Positions 19,498-28,215 of a stretch of DNA of 28,215 nt are shown in pieces. Origin of the DNA: Chara braunii (Eukaryota > Streptophyta > Charophyceae > Charales > Characeae); NCBI GenBank assembly GCA_003427395.1, contig BFEA01000044.1, positions 3,564,406-3,592,620 of the forward strand. The letters are read 5' to 3'. Position 1 is the first letter of the stretch. Every line of letters begins with the position of its first letter. The notes below the pieces were generated by a model. It saw only the letters and a list, made by a program, of their open reading frames with translations, was not told the DNA's origin and did not search any database. The position numbers and the translations under genes were made by a program.

Positions 19498-20302
19498 ATC
19501 ACCCCGATGCGGGCAGTCGGTCGCCGCGCACCCACACAGAGTTGTCACCCCACTGGATCCGAGTATGCAAGCCAAGTTCGTTCGTGCGCCACACTCCGTA
19601 TCGGCCCACGTCAACCCCGCATGGTCAGCTCAGCTCGTTGGATCGACCAGCTCTCTACTCACTTGCCAACTCTTGCTCGTTAGTCGATCCTCTCAACCGC
19701 GCTAACTCCCGAAATTCTTAGAGAGCGAGTTAATGGCGCTTACAAAATATGTAGCATGCATACGTGCACGTAATACCCGGGATTGTGTCCGAGTAGGAGG
19801 GAGAAGAAGGAAGGAAGTGCCTACGACTGCATGGCCAGCCCGCGGCGTGGGGGACGTAGCCTCACTCCACACATCGATCCGGTCATGCAAGCGTTCAGGC
19901 CAATAGGACAAAGAAAGAAGTGTGCGAGCACGGGGGTGCCACAAAAGATATCAAGAACGAGATGGTTACAATTGCAATCATGACCGTCAAAACAAAATTA
20001 CAGTTACATGCAAGGATTAAGGCGGGAAATAATTAGAGCGCAAATTGCGACAAGGCGCGCGTAAGCAAGAAGCACTGTGCAACAGAAATTGAGGTGTGCC
20101 CAAATTCCTAATCTAAATCCTAATTTGCAAAGAGAAATTCCGTACGGAGGAAATTTCGAGAGCTCGGGGGGGCTCGACATCAGTTGAAAATTCAAAAAGA
20201 TTTTCTCGCGCGGCGGTCGCTCCAAAATTCTCATTTCCCACAGCAGAACAAGAAAGAAGTTATGTCAACAGTTATCTTCCGCGCTCGCTAGGGCGTTATC
20301 GT
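18608..20302. other. Central region between foldback arms, no gene recognised
   Basis: About 1.7 kb with no counterpart elsewhere in the window. It holds a (CT)n run (19419-19493) and short frames (the longest clean one, 18680-18910 on the minus strand, 76 codons, unrecognised). If the foldback is a transposon, a gene would be expected here, and none is visible. Confidence 0.5.
19419..19493. repeat. (CT)n microsatellite
   Basis: About 37 pure CT dinucleotides within the centre of the foldback structure. Confidence 0.95.
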
Positions 20303-21865
20303 GCGCGGTGGTCCCACACCCAGACGCAAAGTAGTTTTTGTGTCGGACCTCATGGTCGTGTCACGCAGGAGTCTCTTGGTCGCTTTATGAAATACCAACT
20401 CCGACCGTGCGCGAGTGTTATACCTCTCGCAACTTCCTACGACAGGTTAGGGTCCCGCGAGGTACAACATACCTCCACCTGCGAGAGTTGTCACCATCCC
20501 TTAGGTGGGCGTATCCCTGCTGAGCTACTGACCCACGTGCGAAGGCTTTTACATGCAGTCACAGAGGTAGGCCAGCCGAGGGCGTTTTCTCGATCGTCGT
20601 AGCATAGGCATACGCGCGGTAGAATGCCTTAAGACTGACCCGTTTGTCGTGCCCCGAGGTGCTGACTCCTCGGATGGACTATCTAATTAGGTCGACTTGT
20701 TCGGACTGTCTTCCACGCTTAGCAACTATGACAATAACTCTATGTTTCCTTTGTTGACCTTATAAAAATGTCAGAGTCAAGCCTCTTAGTAATCTTTCAT
20801 TCTTCTAAAAAAGAAGTCTCAGACAAATGACTTCCTAGGCATCGACCAACGTACGATCTTACTCACATATATATATATATATAGGTATGTATGTAAATCA
20901 GGGGGAGCTGAATGAGCGGTGAACCTCACTTTCACAATTGCGGTGCCCTTGTCTGAATATCCCAGATGATCTGAAGGTTCAGAAGACAACACAGATGTCC
21001 AACGCCTGTGCAGATGCAAGAAACCACATACAAGCATACAGATGCAGACACAGAATGCCCTACAAGAGTCAACCTTAATCCCATTCATAGCAAGTCCCTT
21101 ACACCCCAAGACCTTGAAGATAACATTTCTTCCTAATCTTGACTCCTTTTATCCCAGCCCTTCACATTTTCAAAGATCTCCGAGTGTGATTTTGACAACT
21201 TTAGGCATAGATACAGGGGAAGATTTATCTGTTTGCTTCTCGGGTCTTGTCTTAGGTGTGGGTATCGAGCCAAATGGGAGTTGAGTCGGAATTTTACCGA
21301 CCTGTTATCCAATGATAACAGAATTTGCAGTTTCCTTACGGATTTTCCTCCGTAGTCCTCTCCAAGAGTGATGAACCTGTTAGACACAACACAGTCCGAA
21401 AGAATCTTAACGCATCTTTCTTCGACGTTGGGATCTGGAAGATCCCTTCTAGCCTTGTGACCCAGTGTTTGGTGCTCACCGTCAACCTACTGCCTAACTC
21501 CTACCCTCACTATCAATTCGCTCGCCTGATCAGTCTAGGTAATGAACATAATTCATTCCCAGTCTGTTTGTCTCAATGGTTCCACTATGTTTCTTCCCTC
21601 GTAAAAGTTAATTATGAGCCCTATGTCCATAATGACCTCAAGCAATACCATTCATTCAATTCAGAAAGGAAATCATATGATAGAGATCAATTCAGAATCT
21701 CAAGGTTGATAAGTTTCTCTGAGTCAAGATCTCACTTATCCTTCATCACGGGAATCAACGAGTTAGCAATAGGTTGAATTAGTTATATGGAAACAGGCAT
21801 CTGGCAGTGGATTGATCAAGATACATTCAAACTTTGTTGGTATCTGGCGTGGAGAGTACAAGTTA
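20303..21865 (-). repeat. Right long inverted arm of the foldback element
   Basis: This is the inverted counterpart of 17041-18607 over its whole length. It begins at GTGGTCCCACACCCAGACGC (complement near 18575-18595) and runs outward to ACAAGTTATTAT next to the right hairpin array. Small indels and substitutions distinguish the arms, so the duplication is not recent and is unlikely to be an assembly artefact. Confidence 0.8.
20867..20883. repeat. Short (AT)n run
   Basis: ATATATATATATATATA, the counterpart of the long AT run in the left arm. Confidence 0.85.
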
Positions 21866-21869
21866 TTAT

Positions 21870-22040
21870 GGCGATGAGGCAGGCTCCTTAGAACCTCGCT
21901 TCTCTCGATCGCTTAGTATTTATATAGATGTGGCGATGAAGCAGGCTTCATAGAGCCTCGCTCCTCTCGATCGCCTAGTATATATATATATATATATAGA
22001 TATGGGATGAGGCAGGCTTCATAGAGCCTCGCTCCTCTCA
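21870..22040 (-). repeat. Right array of hairpin units (three, inverted)
   Basis: Units start near 21870, 21932 and 22004 and are reverse complements of left-array type A (GGCGATGAGGCAGGCT...AGCCTCGCT). In the first two, an extra G appears in the closing stem (GATCGCC or GATCGCT). The third lacks the opening C and its closing stem and ends at CTCTCACTG. An (AT)n expansion separates the second and third. No type B unit is seen on this side. Confidence 0.8.
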
Positions 22041-22299
22041 CTGTGATCAGATAAAAACTGAAGTTTTTCTTTAACATGTTCCTATTTGATAGTTAAATAA
22101 GTTTGTACCTGCTGTTTGATGGTTTCAGAAAATTCTGGCCCGTCCAATCGCGCATCTTCCATTTCAAAGGTACACCTTGAACTTCTTGAAGTTCTTGTCC
22201 AAATTGCCCATATGATCGCTCTCCTACCTATTAAGAACATGTTGATTGTGAAGTCATTCACTTGGTCCGGATGCCATAATTCCAATAGGAGGGTTTTTC

Positions 22300-22545
22300 A
22301 CTCCCAGGGTTAAGGGTGAGAAGTGTCCATTTGATTCCAGATTCTATCCCATCATCTCCAAGGCCAGATTGACCCCGGACATTGGAGGAAAATATGCTCT
22401 ATAGTTTCGGGGATGAGCTTGGATGAAAAAATTGATTTACAAAACTTACACCATGGGAGGGCAATGCCCTTCTGTTCAAGAGAAGACCTATCAATGATCC
22501 AAACATTCGTGGGAAGACATCTATGAGCAATTTGCTACTATAAAG
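22300..22545 (-). other. zf-RVT zinc-binding region of the LINE
   Basis: The frame reads QIAHRCLPTNVWI, RSSLEQKGIALPWCKFC, then ETIEHIFLQCPGSIWPW, giving CKFC (22439-22450) ... H-X4-C. The HRCLPT motif and C-X2-C...H...C spacing match the zinc-binding domain at the end of plant L1-type ORF2 proteins. Stops interrupt just before it (IVSL followed by two stop codons). Confidence 0.75.
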
Positions 22546-23934
22546 AAACAATCTTGGTTGGTTTAGTTTTAGAAGCTTGGAACCACTCAATTCTTCTCAA
22601 CTCGTTCTTACTAACATTAAAATTTTCATGCCATCTTTCTTCAATACGATCTAAGACTTTCAAGATAAACCTGGGGCGGAGCATCCTGTAGGATGTTTTG
22701 ACTGTTAGGGTGTGTAGTTTTCTAGGATGAGAGTGACCTCGTTTCCCAGGGAGTGACCAACACCAGTTAAGAGGGTCAAACGGAAGGTGAGAGCTGGGAG
22801 TATCCGGTCTAAAAGCAAGCCATTTTTCATCAAACTTCAGTACTCTAAGCTTGAAGAGTTGGTCATACGTGCTCCATCTAATTTCCTCCTGTTGGCCCCG
22901 GTTGAGAAAGCCATCATCTTGAATTTGAAAGATTGATAGAAGAATTTGATTTGGATTATGAATCTCAATTATGTTACCGACTTCGCCTTTTTGGTTATGA
23001 AATACCACCCAATCATTTTCAATGAGTTTGGGACCCTTCCGTAGGATTCTGATCCACTCCAGGGGGATTAGGTTAACTATCGAATCCATAGCGGAAGTCT
23101 GATGATGGCTATATCTAAGACGCTCATGCAGGTCAGAGGCCGAATGCCAGTCTCTGCTCTCTTGATTCCATAGATCTCTGACCCTTATTACCCCCCTCTT
23201 AATCCAACTTTTCCAGGGGGCATCCATACAATGCAGAACACATCATTGGTCATCCCTAATAAATGTATTGTTGAAAAGAGGCTGTTGACAAACTTCTTCC
23301 CATCTTGTCGGGAAAACTTTATCTGGGATAGGTATCTTCATCCAATTTTTTATTAGTGTGATCGAAAATGGATCCCGCCAAAGATCCCTCCTAATTGCCT
23401 GCCTATATGAGGTCTCCTCCTGATTTTGATCCCCTTGAGAGCCTCTAGGTAAAGACCATGCAAGGTTTTTCAGCCACATTAGGGGATCTATGTGACCAGG
23501 GACCAGAGGAGCTAACTTTTTTATCTGTTCCAAGGCTAGAAAGGACCAAGGGGTGTTCGGATTGAATATAAGACGTTTGATCCACTGAAGAGAGAGAGTC
23601 ATAGCCTAGGTATAGGGATCGATTATCCCAAGGCCCCTTTTTGTTTTGGGTTGGATAATGGACGACCAAGCCATTCTGCTAATGACATTGGATCTTTCGT
23701 GATCCCCACACCACAAGAAGGCCGCTAACAGTTTCTTGAAGATTTTAAGATTACCTTTGTCTAAAGCCCAAAAACCGATCTATACCATATAGAGGTCAAT
23801 ATGACATTATTAATTATTAAGGTTCTACCAAACGGGGATATATGTTTATCCTTCCACAAATCAAGTTTCAACCTTGCCTGTTGTAGAATCCCTTCATTGG
23901 TAGAGGTGGGTTTACCTGTGACTGAGAGGGATAC

Positions 23935-24906
23935 TCATAACACTCTGATTGGTTCGTTATGATGAACCCACTTAATGTAGAAAAATTCAAGGGGTCTCAT
24001 ACCTTGATGATGGATCCACCATCGTAGTGTTTTATTCCCCCAATTGACCTTCATATCAGAGAGTTTATAAAATGTGTCCATTAGTTTTTTTATAGCTTCT
24101 AAATTTTCATGTGAAGCATCAATCATCAGAGAGAGGTCATCAACAAAGAGAGAACAAACTGAGACTGTTTCCTCAGGAATAGAGGAGACATGGATATGCT
24201 TGATGTCTTTATGATGTCTTATGTTAACTGCTAAGGCTTCCATAATGATCACAAAGAGAAGGGGAGCAATGGGGTCACCTTGCCTTACAAATCGCTAAAG
24301 AGAAATGGAGGATGCTACTTTTTCATTGACCATGACCCTTGTTGTATCATTCTTGTGCAAGATATTGATCCATCTCCTAAAATATGGCCCAAAGTTAAAC
24401 TTTTCCAGACATTTATCTAAGAAAAATCAGTCCACATTATCATATGCTTTCTCAAAGTCAATAAATATAAATGCAGGATTATGCTTAGACTGTCGAGAGA
24501 TCTTGATGAGCTCATCAATGAGCAAAATATTGTCGTGGATATTTCTTCCTTGGACAAATCCAGTTTGTAAGGGGTGAATAATGTCCGCAATGAATTTATT
24601 TAGGCGAATCGTGAGAGTTTTTGAGATCGATTTATAAACCGCGGTGAGCAATGTGATGGGTCGGTAGTTTCTAATGTTATATTTATCACCTTTCTTATAG
24701 AGTAGGGTCAACACCCCTTGCCCTACTATCTCCCCTATATCACCTGAGTCCCATACTGCCTGATAGAAATCTACGAGGTATTGGGAAATGAAATCCCACA
24801 AGACCTCCCAGAGTTCTTTTGGTAGACCATCAATCCCTGGGGTCTTATCTTCTTCCATTAATAATAGGCCAGTCCATATTTCATCTTTTGTCAGGGGCAA
24901 CTCCAA
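23935..24906 (-). other. Reverse transcriptase domain of the LINE
   Basis: Within this span all core RT blocks can be read in one frame. The first catalytic Asp is in DFEKAYD (about 24430-24460) and the FVDD box is at about 24136-24147. FVDD replaces the usual FADD. Stops at 24427 and 24295 interrupt it. Confidence 0.88.
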
Positions 24907-25229
24907 TTATTCTCTCTGATGCTGAGAAAGAGACTTAGTTAGCGAGATAAAAAACTCTTCTATTTCCTTTGTGCGTTGATCCAAGGGAATGTCCCTATTT
25001 TCCGAAAGGAAAAGATCCTTGAAGAAGTCCCTGGCAATTTTAGTACATACTGCTGTTGATACCTCTAGTGGCCCGTTGAGAGAATGAGGATGAGCTAGAG
25101 CCTCTATCAAAGTTCTACCTGTACGGGCTTTGGCCATGGCGAAAAATCTTGCATCCATGACTCCTTCCAAATTCCACCGCGAATCCTCATACAACAGCTG
25201 CTGCCTACTTCTCTGAACAGAACCTTCCC

Positions 25230-26056
25230 AGAGCTACGAGCGACATATCAAAGGCGGGCGCCAAGCATGGCGGCCAGCTGTTACAAAACCACTAGGTAAT
25301 ACACGTGCACACATGAGCTAAGTCTTCTCCACAGATCAATAGTCATTCCCTACTAAGAAACCTACAATAAAAGGGGGACAACCGCTCTACCGCCTTAACC
25401 CTGAGGACTGCTTGGAAAACACCGAACAAGACGGCTGAAAACTCCGCGGGCATCATGATGACATCTCATGGTGATGGCTGGACCAGTACTACCTGAAGAC
25501 ACGGGCTTAGAGCGCTCTACGCCATATCCCCCCGGCCTTGAGTCCACTGGAAGAGCCAAGCCTGCTACCCGTAGCGCTACCGCAAAATTAGCGCAAAATT
25601 AGCGCTGCCAAAGGAATCGCGGGCTATCCTTTTTTGACTGTTTCCGAAAACTGCACATTTTTCACTTGTCATATGTAGGGAATGCGGCCAGATGTTTTTT
25701 TTGCCTTTATGAACTGGGAAGGACAGGGACCTGCTGAACTGTGTTTTTTTTTGCCCATTCTGAACTACAGGTGTGACACACGCGTACTTGGCCCCCCCCC
25801 AAAAATCAGTGTATTTTTCAGCGTGGTCGACACATTGGCCGTGAGATTTTCAGATCAGATGGGAGCAAGCCATGTATACTCGAAATCCGAACTGAACCTC
25901 GACAAGTGGGACATGGCCCCTGGCCGCCCATCCCTGCCATTGACTGTAAAGACCGAAGAATCTAGTCAAGGCAAATGCGACCTCGCGGCCGTGGCATGCT
26001 CTATGCCGGCTTCGGGCCTCGCCACACAACTGTCCAAACGGACGGAAAGAGAATGA
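25230..26056. other. No gene recognised; one unassigned ORF
   Basis: Mixed sequence upstream of the LINE. GCAAAATTAGC occurs twice in tandem near 25583-25604. The plus-strand frame 25682-26056 (124 codons) has no recognisable domain and is overlapped by an antisense frame, so I do not call it a gene. Confidence 0.35.
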
Positions 26057-26138
26057 ATGCATCTTCCACAGAAATTGGTAAGGTGCATGGGTTGCTAATG
26101 CATCTTCCGCAGAAACTGGTAAGGTGCATGGGTTGCTA
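26057..26138 (+). repeat. Tandem duplication, two 41-bp copies
   Basis: ATGCATCTTCC(A/G)CAGAAA followed by (T/C)TGGTAAGGTGCATGGGTT starts at 26057 and 26098. Only two positions differ. A further ATGCATCTTG at about 26151 suggests a decayed third start. Confidence 0.88.
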
Positions 26139-26218
26139 TACATAGTAGGATGCATCTTGTTCTAGACCCCGCTAAATTATACCGATCAGGGGTATCCAGA
26201 GGACTATTACAGTCCGTT

Positions 26219-26356
26219 GGTACTAAGTGCGCCGCAGGCGTGGGCTTGAGCCCACAACCTCCTGAATGCAAGCGGTACTAAGTGCGCCGCAGGCGTGGGC
26301 TTGAGCCCACAACCTCCTGAATGCCGCTTGCGTGCTTAACCAACTGAGAGAGGCCC
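26219..26356 (-). repeat. tRNA-derived element with 55-bp tandem duplication of its 3' part
   Basis: Read on the minus strand from 26356, GGGCCTCTCTCAGTTGGTTA resembles a tRNA 5' half with D-arm (CTCAGTTGGTTAAGC). GAGGTTGTGGGCTCAAGCCC resembles the variable/T-arm region with a B-box-like GGCTCAAGCCC. The expected 3' acceptor (GAGGCCC) is absent; instead the sequence runs GCCTGCGGCGCACTTAGTACC. The 3' part is present twice on the plus strand, from GGTACTAAGTGCGCCGCAGG at 26219 and 26274. This is a SINE-like relic rather than a working tRNA. Confidence 0.6.
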
Positions 26357-26383
26357 TTCTGTGGGACTCTGGATGCTTCTGTT

Positions 26384-26399
26384 TTCCTTTTCGAATTTC
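26384..26399. repeat. Target-site duplication flanking the U6 copy (left)
   Basis: TTCCTTTTCGAATTTC, identical to 26486-26501. Confidence 0.85.
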
Positions 26400-26434
26400 G
26401 ATTTATGCGTGTCATCCTTGAAAGCGCAGGGGCC

Positions 26435-26466
<32 letters not shown>

Positions 26467-26484
26467 ACAGATGTCCCGAAGGAC
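26394..26484 (-). ncRNA. U6 snRNA-derived retropseudogene, 3'-truncated
   Basis: On the minus strand the sequence begins GTCCTTCGGGACATC (5' stem-loop of U6) and continues TTAAAATTGGAACGATACAG, AGAAGATTAGCATGGCCCC, TGCGC and AAGGATGACACGCATAAATC. It therefore includes the ACAGAGA box and the AGC triad region that pair with the 5' splice site and form the catalytic core in the spliceosome. CATAAATCGA is the plant form. Three defects are visible: the 5' stem lacks one C and one G, four bases (TTTC) are inserted between GCGC and AAGG, and the 3' end stops about nine bases into the terminal region, without the U-tail. It is bracketed by a perfect 16-bp duplication, so it is a retroposed copy, not a working gene. 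No plant USE or TATA element is seen at the right spacing upstream. Confidence 0.9.
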
Positions 26485-26485
26485 A

Positions 26486-26501
26486 TTCCTTTTCGAATTT
26501 C
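26486..26501. repeat. Target-site duplication flanking the U6 copy (right)
   Basis: TTCCTTTTCGAATTTC, identical to 26384-26399; it directly abuts the U6 5' end apart from one base. Confidence 0.85.
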
Positions 26502-26791
26502 ATAAATCTTGCTGATAGCAAATGCGAATTTGTCTTTTTCCGTATCCGTTCTGACATCCGCGCTGAACCCATTGACACTATACGGCTTTTCCCAATGAAT
26601 AAAAATAAAAAATTGCCACGGAGTTGATGGTCATAGCGTTATTGAGTGGTGGATAGCAAAGCGGCTCCTCTTCCTTCGCCCCCCACTTGACCTCCCTGAC
26701 CTCTCTTTTTCAGTTCAGCTATCACCACAGGTGCATAGCAACCTCTGGGCCAAAGTCCGCGCCATTACACAAACAAAACAAACAGTGAAGA

Positions 26792-26800
26792 GGCGGGAAA
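26792..26800 (+). promoter_or_regulatory. E2F-like site 1
   Basis: GGCGGGAAA fits the E2F/DP consensus TTTSSCGC read on the complementary strand. TGACGTGA, a bZIP-type ACGT core, follows at 26803. Whether it is used is unknown; no gene start is recognisable downstream. Confidence 0.35.
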
Positions 26801-26929
26801 AAGTGACGTGAATTCAGGAATTATTTCATTTCATTTGGTTCATGCCTTGCCCATCAGTCCTCTAGTCCGTGGTCGATGAAACAACCGTACACCCGCCGGC
26901 GCCATTGCACCTCTGCAAACTGTAAGGGA

Positions 26930-26937
26930 GCGGGAAA
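26930..26937 (+). promoter_or_regulatory. E2F-like site 2
   Basis: GCGGGAAA in the second copy of the duplicated block, followed by AAGTGAAG. Confidence 0.33.
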
Positions 26938-26965
26938 AAGTGAAGCAACGGCAGGGAATTTTTTT

Positions 26966-27670
26966 GTCTATCTAATGTTGATGAATCATTAAGCTCGTCG
27001 TCGACGCGCGGGCCTTCCTCGGCCTTTCCGTTTTCCGCATTCGTTCGAAGCCAGACAGACAGACAGACATATAGGGAATTCCATGTTGCCGCCATCAATA
27101 TCAACAATCAGTCAAGCCCGGCTTCGACGCGCTCTCCTCCGTTGGCCTTCGGTACCCGTTATTAGGGAATTCGGAGTCGTGCCTGGCAGCCATTTTAGAT
27201 CTGTCAAGTCGGTCTTGACGACGAAGTCAGACTCCCGATCGTGCTTCCGTCTGCGTCCTCTCTCTCTACGCCGTCGCTACGGTTACCACTGCCACGGCTA
27301 GGTGTCCTAGTCTGTTGGTTGTCGACCACCATCGCCATCAGATCGCCATCGTTGGCCGACGAGGCGTGTGGCTGGCTGATTGTCCCGTAATTTAACAGGT
27401 CCAGACCGTCCGTGTGTGTCTGTCTGCTGATATGAACAATCGGTCGGTCGGGAAATCGTTCGAGTGAAGAAAGAGTAGTACAGTTAGCCGATCGACGATA
27501 TACAAGGAATGCTGCTACGTAGTGGATGATGAGGGAGGCTCGTGTGGAGGTACTCTCGGCCATGATGGTTGCAAGGGCAGCAGGTATGTTATCCGGCAGC
27601 GTATCCGAGGAGGAGTGCGTTTACTAGGGAGCATTAAATCGAACATCGTCTTGCAGATCGGAGCATTCAC
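26966..27670. other. No gene recognised; possible promoter/5' region
   Basis: GC-moderate sequence with a (CAGA)n run (27053-27068) and short frames on both strands. The E2F-like sites upstream and the absence of transposon signatures make this the part of the window most like host intergenic or 5' flanking DNA, but I cannot point to an exon. Confidence 0.3.
27053..27068. repeat. (CAGA)n short run
   Basis: Four tandem AGAC units. Confidence 0.85.

Positions 27671-27671
<1 letters not shown>

Positions 27672-27741
<70 letters not shown>
27672..27741. repeat. (GA)n microsatellite
   Basis: About 35 pure GA dinucleotides. Confidence 0.95.
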
Positions 27742-27745
<4 letters not shown>

Positions 27746-28076
27746 ATTCACTATAACAAGCGGGTGGGGGGGGTGAACTTGTTGACGAGAATATATGGAT
27801 CAGCATGGCCTCGATCCATGGTGTTGGCGGTTCCAAGCGCGATTGCTAGCATGCTGCTGGAGGTGTTTTGTAATGATGAGGTGGAGAGTTGGATTCGACA
27901 TCCGTATGCCAGTGAGTGACGAACAAAACTCCCTCCCTTTGCTCTCTCTCTTGCTGCTTCAATTGCCTGTGACTCTGTGCTATCGTGTGCCTGTGTCCTT
28001 CTGTATTTGTGGTGTTTTCCTATTTTGTTTATTGCTTGTCTGTGTGCGCAGCGCGCGCACGAGAGAGAGAAAGGGC
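27742..28076. other. No gene recognised
   Basis: Unique sequence between the GA and CA runs. A plus-strand frame (27795-28148) ends inside the CA repeat and has no recognisable domain. Confidence 0.35.
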
Positions 28077-28162
28077 CACACATGCACACACATGCACACA
28101 CGCACACACACACACGCACACACGCACACACGCACACAAGTTGTGTAGTAGCGAACATGACA

Positions 28163-28215
<53 letters not shown>
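28077..28215. repeat. (CA)n microsatellite, interrupted, running off the window end
   Basis: ACACATGCACACAC-type imperfect repeats (28077-28138), a short unique break (28139-28162), then pure (AC)n to the last base. Cysteine/valine frames on the minus strand are repeat artefacts. Confidence 0.95.

Larger units (their letters stand above)
15826..22040. mobile_element. Large foldback-type element with hairpin-array termini
   Basis: Two long arms in inverted orientation (17041-18607 and 20303-21865) surround a centre of 1.7 kb. Each arm carries, on its outer side, an array of short hairpin units (15826-17040 and 21870-22040), themselves in inverted orientation. For example, CCGACCTGTTATCCAATGAT near 21298 is the exact complement of bases near 17560-17580, and flanking bases match at about 90% by eye. 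Long inverted arms ending in tandem repeats are the layout of Foldback-type DNA elements. No transposase frame is seen in the centre or arms, so the copy is presumably non-autonomous. I could not find a convincing target-site duplication. An inverted segmental duplication of satellite-flanked DNA is the alternative. Confidence 0.6.
22082..25229 (-). pseudogene. L1-like LINE ORF2 pseudogene, 5'-truncated
   Basis: Read on the minus strand, the sequence starts within the region before the reverse transcriptase (QRSRQQLLYEDSR, about 25229) and has no endonuclease domain. Reverse transcriptase motifs follow in order: KTPGIDGLPKELWEVLW, NYRPITLLTAVYKSISKTL, QTGFVQGRNIHDNI, FIFIDFEKAYDNVD, RQGDPIAPLLFVIIME, and LFVDDLSLM, which holds the catalytic Asp pair. 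After the thumb-like region (about 23935-23600) and a connection region (23602-22538) comes a zinc-binding zf-RVT domain, then a typical tail ending in TAG at 22082. In-frame stops include TAA 24907, TGA 24427-24429 (where Trp is expected after YDNVD) and TAG 24295-24297, with frameshifts between 23935 and 23602 and near 23230. ORF2 normally reverse transcribes element RNA at a nicked target. This copy is dead. Confidence 0.9.
26757..26965 (+). repeat. Diverged tandem duplication, spacing about 140 bp, each copy with an E2F-like motif
   Basis: GCGCCATTACAC...GGCGGGAAAAAGTGACG (26757-26805) resembles GCGCCATTGCAC...AGCGGGAAAAAGTGAAG (26899-26944) in order and spacing, and both are followed by (C)AGGGAATT or CAGGAATT. 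The copies have diverged outside these blocks. Confidence 0.6.

Noticed and set aside
17041-21865. LTR pair of a retrotransposon
   Set aside because: The two long repeats are in inverted, not direct, orientation and no reverse transcriptase or integrase lies between them.
26394-26484. Functional U6 snRNA gene
   Set aside because: The 3' end is missing, the core has a 4-nt insertion, and a 16-bp target-site duplication brackets it, all pointing to a retrocopy.
27751-28214. Cysteine/valine-rich minus-strand frames at the window end
   Set aside because: They are translations of the (CA)n microsatellite.

Overview
This is a gene-poor, repeat-dense stretch of a nuclear eukaryotic genome. I see no intact host protein-coding gene. 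Most of what can be recognised is decayed transposable elements of different classes, set among microsatellites and purine-rich low-complexity DNA. The lineage points to green plants (streptophytes). The U6 snRNA-derived copy at 26.4 kb carries the plant-type ACACGCATAAATCGA segment. The hAT transposase has the BED / DUF659 / C-terminal dimerisation layout common in plants. The LINE is an L1-type element with a terminal zinc-binding (zf-RVT) domain. A charophyte alga such as Chara would fit this transposon load and the mix of GC-rich and AT-rich blocks, but that is inference.

Layout. 0.4-0.5 kb: CA/GA microsatellites. 1.5-3.5 kb: a broken retrotransposon gag-like gene ending in a basic tail and a CCHC zinc knuckle. 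3.5-6.5 kb: no recognisable gene, a 79-bp tandem duplication, two tRNA-like sequences. 6.5-8.2 kb: two diverged copies of an (AAAT)n/(GT)n repeat around about 850 bp of almost pure purine strand, then an 84-bp duplication. 8.75-15.76 kb: a hAT DNA transposon about 7 kb long, bounded by an exact 8-bp target-site duplication (CGTGTGAC) and 11-bp terminal inverted repeats, with GGCC-palindrome subterminal arrays. Its transposase core is full of stops, but the same frame then runs open for about 590 codons of acidic, repeat-containing sequence.

15.83-22.04 kb: a large foldback structure. Two inverted arms of about 1.57 kb (locally about 90% identical by eye) flank a 1.7-kb centre, and both arms end outward in arrays of 58-62-bp hairpin units. 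The left array alternates two unit types whose 9-bp stems differ by three fully compensatory base-pair changes; an assembly gap of 655 N lies inside it. This is the least conventional object in the window. 22.08-25.23 kb: a 5'-truncated L1-like LINE ORF2 on the minus strand, with reverse transcriptase motifs and zf-RVT, carrying stops and frameshifts.

25.2-28.2 kb: non-coding sequence with a 41-bp duplication, a tRNA-derived element with a 55-bp duplication, a 3'-truncated U6 snRNA retrocopy flanked by a perfect 16-bp target-site duplication, a diverged duplication carrying two E2F-like sites, and long GA and CA microsatellites. The elements do not form a pathway. Their nesting and decay record several rounds of insertion, and the U6 retrocopy shows that a LINE-type machinery has been active on small RNAs in this genome.
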